Shown here: positions 40,991-48,571 of the stretch, piece after piece
How positions within the stretch are numbered: the stretch's first letter is position 1
Layout: each line of letters opens with the position of its first letter
Source: an uncultured Clostridia bacterium
GTDB taxonomy: Bacteria > Bacillota > Clostridia > TANB77 > CAG-508
DNA: 64,000 nt
Assembly (NCBI GenBank): GCA_934167095.1
Contig: CAKPKE010000001.1
Coordinates: forward strand, 1 to 64,000
Direction: 5' to 3'
Notes under the pieces: generated by a model
Seen by the model: only the letters and a program-made list of their open reading frames with translations
Databases searched by the model: none
Told to the model about the DNA's origin: nothing
Program-made: the position numbers and the translations under genes

Positions 40991-41034
40991 TTTGAAAGCT
41001 CGTTTCTAATAAAATTCTTTAATTTGTACAATCA

Positions 41035-41439
41035 TTATTTACATTGGTTCATATAAAACTTTTTTTCTGCCATTTTATCTTGAACATTTCTTAGTGCTTC
41101 TCCAAATCTTTGAAAATGAACAACTTCTCTTTCCCTTAGATATCTTAAAATATCTACAACATCTTTGTCATCTGCACAAAGATCAATTAGTTTTTCATAA
41201 GTTGCTCTGGCTTTTTGCTCTGCTGCTAAATCCTCTTGAAGATTTGCAATAGGATCTCCTTTACATGCTAAACAATTAGCAGAAAAAGGAACACCTGCTG
41301 CAGATTGTGGATATACATCTAATCCATGATCTGTGTAATATGCCCCTAATCCTGCACGTTCTAGCTCTGCAGGGCATACGCCTTCTGTCAATTGATGAAC
41401 TATAGTTCCTACCATTTCTAAGTGTGCTAATTCTTCTGT
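41035..41439 (-). pseudogene. cotJC: cotJC 3' half, displaced by the intervening element
   Basis: This segment encodes the C-terminal 129 residues of CotJC, a manganese-catalase-like spore coat protein: HLEMVGTIVHQLTEG, then NLQEDLAAEQKARATYEKLI and REREVVHFQRFGEAL, which hold ferritin-like metal ligands. It has no start signal of its own. The reading frame is intact, with no stop, so it remains under selection or was split recently. Deletion of the 3,525 bp between the two 16-base cores joins it in frame to the 5' half at 44944-45150, giving 196 residues. Confidence 0.93.
41424..41439. repeat. left attachment core of the cotJC element
   Basis: GTGCTAATTCTTCTGT, identical to 44949-44964. Inside the element it continues ACCACATTGTTGTCAAT, the mirror image of the right inner arm. 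Confidence 0.9.
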
Positions 41440-41490
41440 ACCACATTGTTGTCAATTATAAAAAAATTTATAACTATTGGCTGTAGAACA

Positions 41491-41512
41491 GAAAAAGTTC
41501 ACCGAGTGAACT
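41491..41512 (-). terminator. terminator of toxN
   Basis: AGTTCAC (41496-41502) and GTGAACT (41506-41512) pair around CGA; TTTTTC follows on the minus strand. Confidence 0.8.
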
Positions 41513-41540
41513 AAAATACACTTAGTAAACTTTTTATTTA

Positions 41541-42071
41541 TTAAACTTTATATTCAGTACTTTTTTCTTCTAATAATTTAAAATCACAACTTAAATCTTT
41601 GTAAAATTTAGCCGTCTTACTTTTACTATTTTTTGTAACAATACTATAGATCTTTTCTGCTTTTTCCATAATTTTTGCTTTGTTTTCAGGCTTGTTTATG
41701 TAAGAATATTGTTCTGAAAGTAATCTTTTATATCCATAACTTTTATTTTTCATATCTAATAAATAAACACTTTCTTGTGGTACTGGTATCATATCCGAAA
41801 ATCTAATTATACCTAAATCATTTTTTGTTTTAGTATTTATAATTTTGAAAAAAGTCAAATTATCTTTATATGTTTTATGCTTTTGTTTTGGAGAAAATAA
41901 GGGTGCAAAATAATAATGCTCTTCAACAATAATTACAACTCCTATATATGGTCTCTTTTCATTTTTATTATAAGCAATATGTTTATCAAATTGACTTAAA
42001 TATTTAATATAATTATCATCTATAATATAAAAATTCAATTTTCCTAACTTTATTTTCTTTGTATCTTTCAT
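41541..42071 (-). CDS. toxN: ToxN/AbiQ-family type III toxin endoribonuclease
   Basis: ToxN-type toxins are endoribonucleases held inactive by a repetitive RNA, ToxI, and can abort phage infection. The 176-residue product has family features: LNFYIIDDNYIKYLSQFD at the start, NEKRPYIGVVIIVEEHYYF, KTYKDNLTFFKIINTKTKND and NMI-like IIRFSDMIPVPQESVYLLDM. Its length is typical (165-190). GGAGGAATAA precedes the ATG. Upstream lie an attenuating terminator, imperfect repeats and a consensus promoter, the full type III layout. It would stabilise the element in the chromosome. Confidence 0.88.
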   Translation of the reverse strand: MKDTKKIKLGKLNFYIIDDNYIKYLSQFDKHIAYNKNEKRPYIGVVIIVEEHYYFAPLFSPKQKHKTYKDNLTFFKIINTKTKNDLGIIRFSDMIPVPQESVYLLDMKNKSYGYKRLLSEQYSYINKPENKAKIMEKAEKIYSIVTKNSKSKTAKFYKDLSCDFKLLEEKSTEYKV

Positions 42072-42087
42072 TTATTCCTCCATATTA

Positions 42088-42314
42088 CAAATATAGGGGA
42101 TACTTTTTAAGTACCCCCATAATTTTTCTGGAAACTGGTTTATAGTAACCTAAAGGCTCGTTTCTAACCTAATGTTCAATAGGATATTCGTTTATAGGAT
42201 TCGCATCCTAAAGGCTCATATCTAACCTAATGTTTAAATTCGCACTCGTTTATGAAATTAATCAAAGGCTTGTGCAACCTAGTTTATTTGATAAATTAAT
42301 TTATCAATATTAGT
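42088..42314 (-). ncRNA. ToxI-like type III antitoxin RNA
   Basis: From a promoter at 42321-42349 the minus strand reads three imperfect repeats of about 50-59 bases around AGGTTAGAAACGAGCCTTTA (42120-42285). It ends in a terminator whose arms are ATGGGGGTACTT and AAGTATCCCCTAT (about 42092-42122), just before toxN. Leaky termination sets the ratio of RNA antitoxin to toxin mRNA in such systems. Repeat number and pseudoknots need folding. Confidence 0.8.
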
Positions 42315-42320
42315 ATATTC

Positions 42321-42349
42321 ATTATACTTTATTTTATTTACAAAATCAA
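42321..42349 (-). promoter_or_regulatory. promoter of ToxI-ToxN
   Basis: Minus strand TTGATT (42349-42344), 17-base spacer, TATAAT (42326-42321). The stretch 42350-42580 holds only small dyads (for example CTTCAATctaAATTGAAG at 42538-42555) and no gene. Confidence 0.85.
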
Positions 42350-42581
42350 TACTTTGCGCCAATATCTCATAAATTTTAAGTACACCAAGTGAACTTTGGG
42401 ACTCTAATGGGCATTTTTTAGTAATTCATTCGGTGAATTTCTGCATCACTTTTGCATAAAATTTTTGTTCTTTGATTAACTCTTGAAGGCTTTCCCTTCT
42501 ATACATATATGTGATATGTTAATTATCACTATCCTGCCTTCAATCTAAATTGAAGATGGGAAAAGATTTTAAAAAATTCGA

Positions 42582-42899
42582 TTATCTTTCTAGTTCTTCA
42601 TAAGATTCTTTGTTTTTTTCTTTTACTTTTTCTCTAACACAATCTTGAATTGAAGCTAATAACAATGTAATTTCTGTTTCTACTCTTTCTAAATCATCTG
42701 CATTAACTTTACCAGTTTCAATCTCACTTATTCTTCTAACAGCCTCAAGAGATAGTTCTTTTGAACTATATTGGTTTAGTTTTTCTATAAACGCCTTATA
42801 TTTAGGTTGTTTCATTAGTTCTTCTAAATATTGTTTTTCTGCTTCTAAAAATGTATCTCTTAAAAAAGCTATATTACCACTAATATTATTCCCTTCCAT
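42582..42899 (-). CDS. hypothetical 105-residue helical protein
   Basis: The product begins MEGNNISGNIAFLRDTFLEA and is predicted by eye to be all-helical, with heptad-like stretches (YLEELMKQPKYKAFIEKLNQ; DLERVETEITLLLASIQDCV) and a charged tail. GGAGAAAA precedes the ATG. No family is recognised. Small helical proteins of this type often accompany serine recombinases in clostridial elements. It lies inside the cotJC element upstream of ToxI. Confidence 0.6.
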   Translation of the reverse strand: MEGNNISGNIAFLRDTFLEAEKQYLEELMKQPKYKAFIEKLNQYSSKELSLEAVRRISEIETGKVNADDLERVETEITLLLASIQDCVREKVKEKNKESYEELER

Positions 42900-43008
42900 T
42901 TTTTCTCCTATTATAATACTTATATATTTATATTATAGCATACATTACTAAAAAAGGGAATATTTTTTTAATTTATACTTTCGGTGAATGATGGGAAATA
43001 AAAGGGAA

Positions 43009-43096
43009 TTGATTTTATAATTCTCCCATCATATAATGTTAGCATAGCAAGATGTAAATTTACTCAAGACAAGCCTGTCTTGGGTATTTTTTTATA
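43009..43096 (+). promoter_or_regulatory. promoter and attenuator before the 45-residue gene
   Basis: TTGATT (43009-43014), 17-base spacer, TATAAT (43032-43037), then a strong terminator (ACTCAAGACA 43062-43071 with TGTCTTGGGT 43076-43085, T run after) only 25 bases downstream. ATGATGGGA/TCCCATCAT (about 42989-43032) forms a dyad over the promoter, like an operator. The layout suggests conditional read-through into the small gene and the recombinase. Confidence 0.65.
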
Positions 43097-43128
43097 TTTT
43101 TCTCATAAAGTTAAATGAGGCGATTTAT

Positions 43129-43266
43129 ATGATATTAGAAGAATATACATTAGAAAATACAAAAATAAAATTTTATGATGATTACATAGTAGAAAATATT
43201 ACAACTCAAAAAGAATATATAGATAACATTATAATTAATTTAATAAATAAAACTCTTTTATTGTAA
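43129..43266 (+). CDS. 45-residue protein, candidate recombination directionality factor
   Basis: ATG 43129 follows GAGGCG and encodes MILEEYTLENTKIKFYDDYI and a helical tail (KEYIDNIIINLINKTLLL). It lies 63 bases before the serine recombinase in the same direction. In SPbeta the small protein SprB plays the excision-partner role. Position and size make this a candidate, but no similarity to SprB is evident. Its last codons overlap the -35 of the recombinase promoter. Confidence 0.5.
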   Translation: MILEEYTLENTKIKFYDDYIVENITTQKEYIDNIIINLINKTLLL

Positions 43267-43289
43267 TATGTCGAAGTCTCATATATAAT
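43261..43289 (+). promoter_or_regulatory. recombinase promoter with a Spo0A-box-like spacer
   Basis: TTGTAA (43261-43266), 17-base spacer, TATAAT (43284-43289). TGTCGAA (43269-43275) in the spacer matches the Spo0A box core, and CATATATAAT overlaps a sigma-E/K-like -10. No matching mother-cell -35 was found. Confidence 0.5.
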
Positions 43290-43329
43290 TTATGTAAGTT
43301 AAAGACAAATTACAAAGAAAGGAGGAAAA

Positions 43330-44889
43330 GTGCAAGATGGCACATATGCAATATATTTAAGAAAATCAAGAGAAGATATAGAATCCGAAAAATATGGTGA
43401 AGGTGAAACTCTAGCAAGACATGAAAAAATCTTAACTACTCTAGCTCAAAAGCGAAACTTAGCTATTGGTAAAATTTATAGAGAAGTTGTAAGTGGTGAA
43501 ACTATTAGCGAAAGAAAAGAAATGCAAAAACTTCTAAAAGATGTTGAAAACGAAAAATGGACTGGAGTTTTAGTTGTTGAAGTAGAGAGACTTGCTCGTG
43601 GTGATACTGCTGATCAAGGACGCGTTTCAAAAGCCTTTAAATATTCTCACACAAAAATAATTACACCTGTAAAAACATATGACCCAGATAATGAATTTGA
43701 TGAAGAATATTTTGAGTTTGGCTTATTTATGTCTAGAAGAGAATATAAAACAATAAATAGGCGTTTACAAAGAGGTCGAGAAGTTTCTGTTTCAGAAGGT
43801 AAATTTGTTGGTAACATTGCTCCTTTTGGATATGATAGAATAAAATTAAAAGATTCAAAAGGTTATAGTTTAAAAATAAATCAAGATGAAGCACCTATTG
43901 TAAAAGAAATCTTTAGATTATATACCTTTGAAAGTAATAGTATAAATTCTGTTGCTAAACAATTAAATAATTTGAATTTAAAACCCCGAATTTCAGATAA
44001 ATGGTCTATTTCTTCTGTTAAAGATATTCTTTCTAATCCTACATACATTGGTAAAATTGTTTGGAACAGAAGAAAACAAAAAAAGAAAACTAAAAATGGA
44101 CATCTTATAATTAGTAGACCTCGTAATCAAGAATATTCAATATATGCTGGATTACATGAACCTATTATTGATACTGAAACTTGGGATTTAGTACAAGAAA
44201 AAAGGAAACAAAACACTCCAAAAATAAAACATACCAATATTGTCCAAAATCCATTAGTGGGTTTAATATTTTGTGAAAAATGTGGTAAACCTATGCAAAG
44301 GAGACCTTACACAAAAGCAAACAAACCGGCTACTCTTATTTGTTCTAATTCAAAATGTGATAATGTAAGTTCTAAGCTTTATATTGTAGAAAATAAGATA
44401 ATTGAAGCATTAAAAATTTGGCTTCAGAATTATAAAGTAAATTGTAAGATAAATGATAATCTTAACCCAGATAATAACAAAATAATAGAAAACTCTATTC
44501 TAGCTATACAAAAAGAATTAGAAAAAGAAAATACTAAACTTAATAAAATTTATGACTTCTTAGAGAATGGTATATACAGTAAAGATGAATTTATAAATCG
44601 TTCTAAATCTATAAAAAATAATATTCAAAATCTAGAAAACAAATTAAAAGAATATACTGAACTTTTTAATAAAAATAATGAATCGAAACAACAGAAAGAA
44701 ATTATCATACCTAAATTAGAAAATGTTATAGATTTATATTATAAGTTAGAATCTGCTGAAGATAAAAATATTTTACTAAAAAGTATTATTGCAAAAGTTA
44801 CATATTTAAAAACAGAAAAAGCTATAAAAAAAGATGCAGACCCTACTAATTTTGAGTTACATATATATCCTAAAATACCTAAAATTTAA
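43330..44889 (+). CDS. large serine site-specific recombinase
   Basis: The 519-residue product has a resolvase-type catalytic domain with the nucleophile serine in IYLRKSREDIE (residue 13) and VVEVERLARGD. A recombinase domain follows (GKFVGNIAPFGYDRIKLKD; ILSNPTYIGKIVWNR), then a zinc ribbon (FCEKCGKPMQRR...CSNSKC), a long coiled coil and a C-terminal cap. Such enzymes join attP and attB and, with a partner protein, excise. GTG 43330 follows AAAGGAGG closely. It converges on the cotJC 5' half and is the only recombinase in the element. Confidence 0.95.
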   Translation: MQDGTYAIYLRKSREDIESEKYGEGETLARHEKILTTLAQKRNLAIGKIYREVVSGETISERKEMQKLLKDVENEKWTGVLVVEVERLARGDTADQGRVSKAFKYSHTKIITPVKTYDPDNEFDEEYFEFGLFMSRREYKTINRRLQRGREVSVSEGKFVGNIAPFGYDRIKLKDSKGYSLKINQDEAPIVKEIFRLYTFESNSINSVAKQLNNLNLKPRISDKWSISSVKDILSNPTYIGKIVWNRRKQKKKTKNGHLIISRPRNQEYSIYAGLHEPIIDTETWDLVQEKRKQNTPKIKHTNIVQNPLVGLIFCEKCGKPMQRRPYTKANKPATLICSNSKCDNVSSKLYIVENKIIEALKIWLQNYKVNCKINDNLNPDNNKIIENSILAIQKELEKENTKLNKIYDFLENGIYSKDEFINRSKSIKNNIQNLENKLKEYTELFNKNNESKQQKEIIIPKLENVIDLYYKLESAEDKNILLKSIIAKVTYLKTEKAIKKDADPTNFELHIYPKIPKI

Positions 44890-44898
44890 TGTTTTGCA

Positions 44899-44939
44899 GT
44901 CAATAGTTAAAGTTGTAATCACTGTCTTTAACTATTGAC
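44899..44939. other. 14-bp perfect inverted repeat at the right element end
   Basis: GTCAATAGTTAAAG (44899-44912) and CTTTAACTATTGAC (44926-44939) lie between the recombinase stop and the right core. No T run follows on either strand, so it may be a recombinase-arm site more than a terminator. Confidence 0.6.
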
Positions 44940-44943
44940 AACA

Positions 44944-45150
44944 TCATGGTGCTAATTCTTCTGTTCCAATATCATTAAGTGTTGCTTTTGCAATTTCATC
45001 AGGCATAGAAAATCTTTGTGATAAATATCTAAGCGATGCAGCAAGTTCACCATCTGGTCCTCCATATTGAGAAATAATATTTTTTGCCATTCTTGGATTC
45101 TTATTTTTTATATTTATTGGATATTGTAAAATTTTGTCGTAAGTCCACAT
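44944..45150 (-). pseudogene. cotJC: cotJC 5' half, interrupted
   Basis: ATG 45150, one base after the cotJB stop, starts the CotJC N-terminus: MWTYDKILQYPINIKNKNPR, then GGPDGELAASLRYLSQRFSM and LNDIGTEELA. The frame then enters the element (Pro, stop) at 44944. CotJC is a manganese-catalase-like inner spore coat protein, about 189 residues in B. subtilis. In vegetative cells this allele can only make a 68-residue truncated product. Precise recombination at the 16-base core yields GTEELAHLEMVGT and a full-length protein. Confidence 0.93.
44949..44964. repeat. right attachment core of the cotJC element
   Basis: GTGCTAATTCTTCTGT, identical to 41424-41439. In cotJC it encodes the TEELA part of the metal-ligand motif. 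Confidence 0.9.
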
Positions 45151-45151
45151 A

Positions 45152-45517
45152 TTACTCTTCTTCTCCTTCCCAAGGCCATGGTTCTTCAAGCCATCTCCAA
45201 CTATTACAAGGGCAATAAATTGAAAGTGGTCCATATACCTTTTGATATTTATCTTTTAAATTTCTTAATTCATTGCAATATTCTCTATGCAAGCATATTG
45301 CTTTTTTATCTTCTCTATGTGTATTTAGATACTCGGCTAAATCAGTAATAGCAAATGACAAGCATCTAATTTTTTCTAGCATTTGTGTTCCAATTTTATC
45401 TTTTTGATTACAACTTAAATTTTCTTTTTTGCTATTACTCATGCTATTTATTCCAAAAGCAGCATTTATGCCTGTTACATCGTAATCACAACTATTAATA
45501 CAATTTCTATCTTCCAC
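45152..45517 (-). CDS. cotJB: spore coat protein CotJB
   Basis: CotJB is a small inner-coat component made in the mother cell with CotJA and CotJC. The 121-residue product has the family core MLEKIRCLSFAITDLAEYLN, YGPLSIYCPCNSWRWLEEPW and ends PWPWEGEEE. The N-terminal 35 residues (Cys/Asn-rich) extend beyond the usual family start; GTG 45517 is placed after AAGGGGTG. An internal ATG at 45442 would give a more usual length. It overlaps cotJA by 11 bases and precedes cotJC by one base. Confidence 0.9.
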   Translation of the reverse strand: MEDRNCINSCDYDVTGINAAFGINSMSNSKKENLSCNQKDKIGTQMLEKIRCLSFAITDLAEYLNTHREDKKAICLHREYCNELRNLKDKYQKVYGPLSIYCPCNSWRWLEEPWPWEGEEE

Positions 45518-45860
45518 AGCTATTGCACCCCTTTCCTATAGTATTTCTACTTTTTAAATATGCTATATTTTCAACGCTTTGACATGGATAGTATGGGCTT
45601 ACAAGCTCTGGAAATATAGTTCCGTTTTTTAATCCACAACATGGTGTAAAGGTTTTATCCATATATTGAATTGGTACATAACTTTGACCTAGCATTGGAT
45701 TTGTTGGAAATAAATTTTCTTCATCTTCAAATCCACAACCACATGAATCATTTGTCATATTACAACTTTCATATTCGTTTGGTACATCATTGCATACAGT
45801 TTCTAATGCCAAATTTTCTTCTTCATTACAACCTGTATTACAGTTACAACAATTGTTCAT
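45507..45860 (-). CDS. cotJA: spore coat-associated protein CotJA
   Basis: CotJA is required for assembly of CotJC into the spore coat. The 117-residue product has the family block PTNPMLGQSYVPIQYMDKTF, then CGLKNGTIFPELVSPYYPCQ near the middle. A Cys-rich N-terminus (MNNCCNCNTGCNEEEN) and C-terminus suggest disulfide or metal crosslinks. AGGAGG precedes the ATG. It is the first cotJ gene and follows yunB by about 70 bases. Confidence 0.9.
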   Translation of the reverse strand: MNNCCNCNTGCNEEENLALETVCNDVPNEYESCNMTNDSCGCGFEDEENLFPTNPMLGQSYVPIQYMDKTFTPCCGLKNGTIFPELVSPYYPCQSVENIAYLKSRNTIGKGCNSCGR

Positions 45861-45932
45861 TATTTTTTCCTCCTAATAAATCCGCCATTAAAATGGCTTA
45901 TACTACATTTTATGCCATTATTCTTACTTTAG

Positions 45933-46598
45933 TTACTTTTTGTTCATTTCAATATTGTAATATGATGCTGGAATATTTCCAATTATTACAGATTCGGCAA
46001 TTAACACCTGATTATCAATTTTTTCATTTATAGAATCATACGGAGTTAAGATTGTTACTTCACACTCCAAATTTAGATAAATTCTATGCAAAGTTTGATT
46101 TATGCCTTGCGAACTAAATTCAGATTCTAGCTTTGTCGTTACATTTCCTATATTTTCAATTTTTATTTTTAGCTCTGGTCCTAAATTTGCAAGTAATTTA
46201 TTTCCAAAAACACTTCCTAAATGTATTGAAATATAGCTTTCTGCTTGTTTTTCTAGCTCTTCAACAATTTTATTAGGAATATCTGAAATTACTTCATTAA
46301 CATTTTTAGCATTTGTTTGTATCATAACAATATTTCCGTTTGAATCTCTTTCAACATTTACAAAATCTTCATATTTATATTTATTCATAACCTCTGTTGC
46401 TTGCTCATTTGAAATTTTAGTTGCTAAATTTTTTGCTTTATCCCTGCACAAATCGTCAATAATCGGATTTATTGCTCTTAGCATAAATACTACTGTTAAA
46501 ATAGCAATCATAAATATTACAATTATCTTTATTTTATTTGAGAAAAGAGGAAGATTTGTTCTTCCTCCTCTTGAATATATTTTTTCTATATTGCCCAT
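45933..46598 (-). CDS. yunB: sporulation protein YunB
   Basis: YunB is a mother-cell sporulation protein (sigma-E regulon in B. subtilis) of unclear biochemical role. The 221-residue product has a membrane helix (IKIIVIFMIAILTVVFML), then RAINPIIDDLCRDKAKNLAT, VERDSNGNIVMIQTN and a C-terminal VLIAESVIIGNIPASYYN, matching the family layout. Its length is close to the Bacillus protein. It lies between the SipL-like gene and cotJA on the same strand. Confidence 0.9.
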   Translation of the reverse strand: MGNIEKIYSRGGRTNLPLFSNKIKIIVIFMIAILTVVFMLRAINPIIDDLCRDKAKNLATKISNEQATEVMNKYKYEDFVNVERDSNGNIVMIQTNAKNVNEVISDIPNKIVEELEKQAESYISIHLGSVFGNKLLANLGPELKIKIENIGNVTTKLESEFSSQGINQTLHRIYLNLECEVTILTPYDSINEKIDNQVLIAESVIIGNIPASYYNIEMNKK

Positions 46599-46643
46599 AT
46601 TAAATTTTATTCCTTTCTCGCATCGTACCTAAAGATTTTTTAT

Positions 46644-48167
46644 CTATCTTGGAATAAATAATTGTTCACATGGCATTATTTTATCGCTATCTTCAATATT
46701 ATTTATTTTTACAATTTCCTCTACTGTGCTTCCAAATCTTTTGGCAATATTCCATAAAGTATCTCCTGGCTTTGTGTAATATATGACTATACTATATTTT
46801 TCAACACTTCTACTTTCGTCCTCAGTTATATTATCAATTATTTTTATATCTGTTTCATTAGAGCAATTAACCTTAAACGCAAGTTCAATTTTCATATCAA
46901 CAGTGTCTGCAGATGTGATTACAATATCTTTTTTACTTACATCAACACTTGTTTGAATTGTGGATTTACTTGATATTTCCGTTGCTGAAACACTAAATTC
47001 AAATGGTTCAACAACTTCCTTAACACCAATGCTTCTGCCCTCATTTTGAGAATATATGAAAGTCAAATTTGCGTTTCCTTGATAGTTCACTTTTCCATTT
47101 TCAACAGTTGTATTTAATATAGTTGTTCTTACTTCCACATCATAAATTTTATTATTGCCAAGTCCATCAATTTTTTCTTGTTTTCTTATACTACAATTAT
47201 CAGAAAAAGTATTTTTAGACTGCATTACCTTCACATTTTTTTGTTCATACGAAAAACTTCTGGTTCTTCCATATAAATCTTCTATTATATTTATGTTTTG
47301 TTTTTGATAGACAAATCCTAAAAGTTCATATTCAGCTTCAATATAAATTGAATGTTCTTCAACATTATTAGGCTTTACAATTATATTTTTAAGTTCATAA
47401 TTTACGTCACACACATTTTCATCAGAAACATCTTGCATATCTATAAATCCAATTATTGGAATTGTTCTATTTATGGTTTCAATTCTTCCATCATCTGTTA
47501 AATACATTATTTTAAAAATTCCGTCAGCTTTCGACAAAATTTTATTATAACTTGTTTTATTTTCAGTATTTGTAATATTTATATCCACCTTCATTATATC
47601 TAATAGATTATCTGTATTTTCTATTGATACCGTATCTTTTGCATAAACTTTTGTAGTTCCGCTTCCAACTAAAGCATTTACAGTTATCTGTTTATTTAAT
47701 AGTTCCATTTCACTTTGGTCATCTATATTTTCAATATAGCTAATTGTTTCATTTGAATATGTAGTAATAGTCACATTTGCAGTAGCCCTAATACTTACCT
47801 TTCTTCCATTTAATATTTTGCAGTCAAGTGACTGAAGTTCAATTTTCTCATCAACAGTCATTGTACTTTTTAGATTTTTTATTTCAATTACTTTGCTAAA
47901 GTCTAAGCTTGTATTAATTGTTCTAATATTAGATTTTTCATCATCTGCAATATATACAATATAAGTATTTATCACTCCATCAAGCTTTACTTTGCCATCC
48001 ATTACTTCTTTTTTATACACACACACTGTGCCATTACTTGATACTACACTCAAAATATCTGGTTTTATATCTGGTACAATTTCATCTCCTTCGACTGTGA
48101 ATTTTTCATTTTTTTGTGATACAATTTGATTAACGCATAAATTATTTTTTGTAAATTTTATATCCAT
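46644..48167 (-). CDS. SPOCS/DUF3794 and LysM protein, SipL-like spore coat morphogenesis factor
   Basis: The 507-residue product begins with an N-terminal DUF3794/SPOCS segment (FTVEGDEIVPDIKPDILSVV), repeats this type of domain, and ends in a LysM module (YYTKPGDTLWNIAKRFGSTV...PCEQLFIPR) that can bind peptidoglycan-type glycans. The C. difficile protein SipL has SPOCS repeats plus LysM and tethers the coat protein SpoIVA. The same role is inferred here. GAAGGAATATT precedes the ATG. It belongs to the yabG-veg-...-cotJ sporulation run. Confidence 0.88.
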   Translation of the reverse strand: MDIKFTKNNLCVNQIVSQKNEKFTVEGDEIVPDIKPDILSVVSSNGTVCVYKKEVMDGKVKLDGVINTYIVYIADDEKSNIRTINTSLDFSKVIEIKNLKSTMTVDEKIELQSLDCKILNGRKVSIRATANVTITTYSNETISYIENIDDQSEMELLNKQITVNALVGSGTTKVYAKDTVSIENTDNLLDIMKVDINITNTENKTSYNKILSKADGIFKIMYLTDDGRIETINRTIPIIGFIDMQDVSDENVCDVNYELKNIIVKPNNVEEHSIYIEAEYELLGFVYQKQNINIIEDLYGRTRSFSYEQKNVKVMQSKNTFSDNCSIRKQEKIDGLGNNKIYDVEVRTTILNTTVENGKVNYQGNANLTFIYSQNEGRSIGVKEVVEPFEFSVSATEISSKSTIQTSVDVSKKDIVITSADTVDMKIELAFKVNCSNETDIKIIDNITEDESRSVEKYSIVIYYTKPGDTLWNIAKRFGSTVEEIVKINNIEDSDKIMPCEQLFIPR

Positions 48168-48265
48168 AATATTCCTTCCTTCAAAACAAATTTATTTTGT
48201 TTAATTATATTCTATAAATTTCAATTTATTCTGAATTTTGGGAACAAAAAAATATTGGCTAATAA

Positions 48266-48571
48266 TTAACCAATATTGTATTCTTTTCTTTTTTTCTTTC
48301 CTTCTACTTCTGGTGGGATTAATGGATTATAATTTTCTCCATCAAATACCTGAAGTTCAACTGTTCTTGTTAATATGTCAGTATAACTATATGTGACATT
48401 TCTTTGGTTTTCATCATATTTTACTATGAAAATACTTGGATAGGCTTTTTCTATTGTTGCTTCCTTTTCGAATGGTCTATTTCTGCCTAAAGAACCTTTT
48501 ACAATTATCTTTTGTCCTATTTTTTCTCCAATATCCATCTTTAGATTTGCAATATCATTTTGATAAATCAT
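48266..48571 (-). CDS. veg: Veg-family protein
   Basis: Veg is a small protein conserved in Firmicutes; in B. subtilis it influences biofilm gene expression. The 101-residue product matches the family: IANLKMDIGEKIGQKIIVKG, LGRNRPFEKEATIEKAYPSI and VTYSYTDILTRTVELQVF. I start at ATG 48571 because AAGGAGTGGTGG precedes it; the longer frame lacks a site. The order yabG-veg is also found in B. subtilis. Confidence 0.9.
   Translation of the reverse strand: MIYQNDIANLKMDIGEKIGQKIIVKGSLGRNRPFEKEATIEKAYPSIFIVKYDENQRNVTYSYTDILTRTVELQVFDGENYNPLIPPEVEGKKKRKEYNIG

Larger units (their letters stand above)
41424..44964. mobile_element. cotJC intervening element (skin-like, 3,525-bp unit)
   Basis: A unit of 3,525 bp (41424 to 44949) interrupts cotJC at its EELAH metal-ligand motif. 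It carries, from left, a ToxN toxin and ToxI RNA, a 105-residue unknown gene, a 45-residue frame and a large serine recombinase. The 16-base core is repeated at both ends, and the inner flanks form an inverted repeat (ATTGACAACATCATGGT and ATTGACAACAATGTGGT, 14 of 17 matching). Excision at the core restores cotJC exactly. Excision during sporulation is inferred from the skin, spsM and spoVFB precedents. Confidence 0.92.

Noticed and set aside
42120..42285. CRISPR-like repeat array
   Set aside because: The repeats are imperfect, few, without regular spacers, and placed between a promoter and a ToxN gene, which fits ToxI RNA. No cas genes are present.
12160..47535. Further TTCGACA sites as Spo0A boxes inside coding regions
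   Set aside because: A seven-base core is expected several times by chance in 64 kb on both strands. Only intergenic copies near promoters were kept, and those as tentative.
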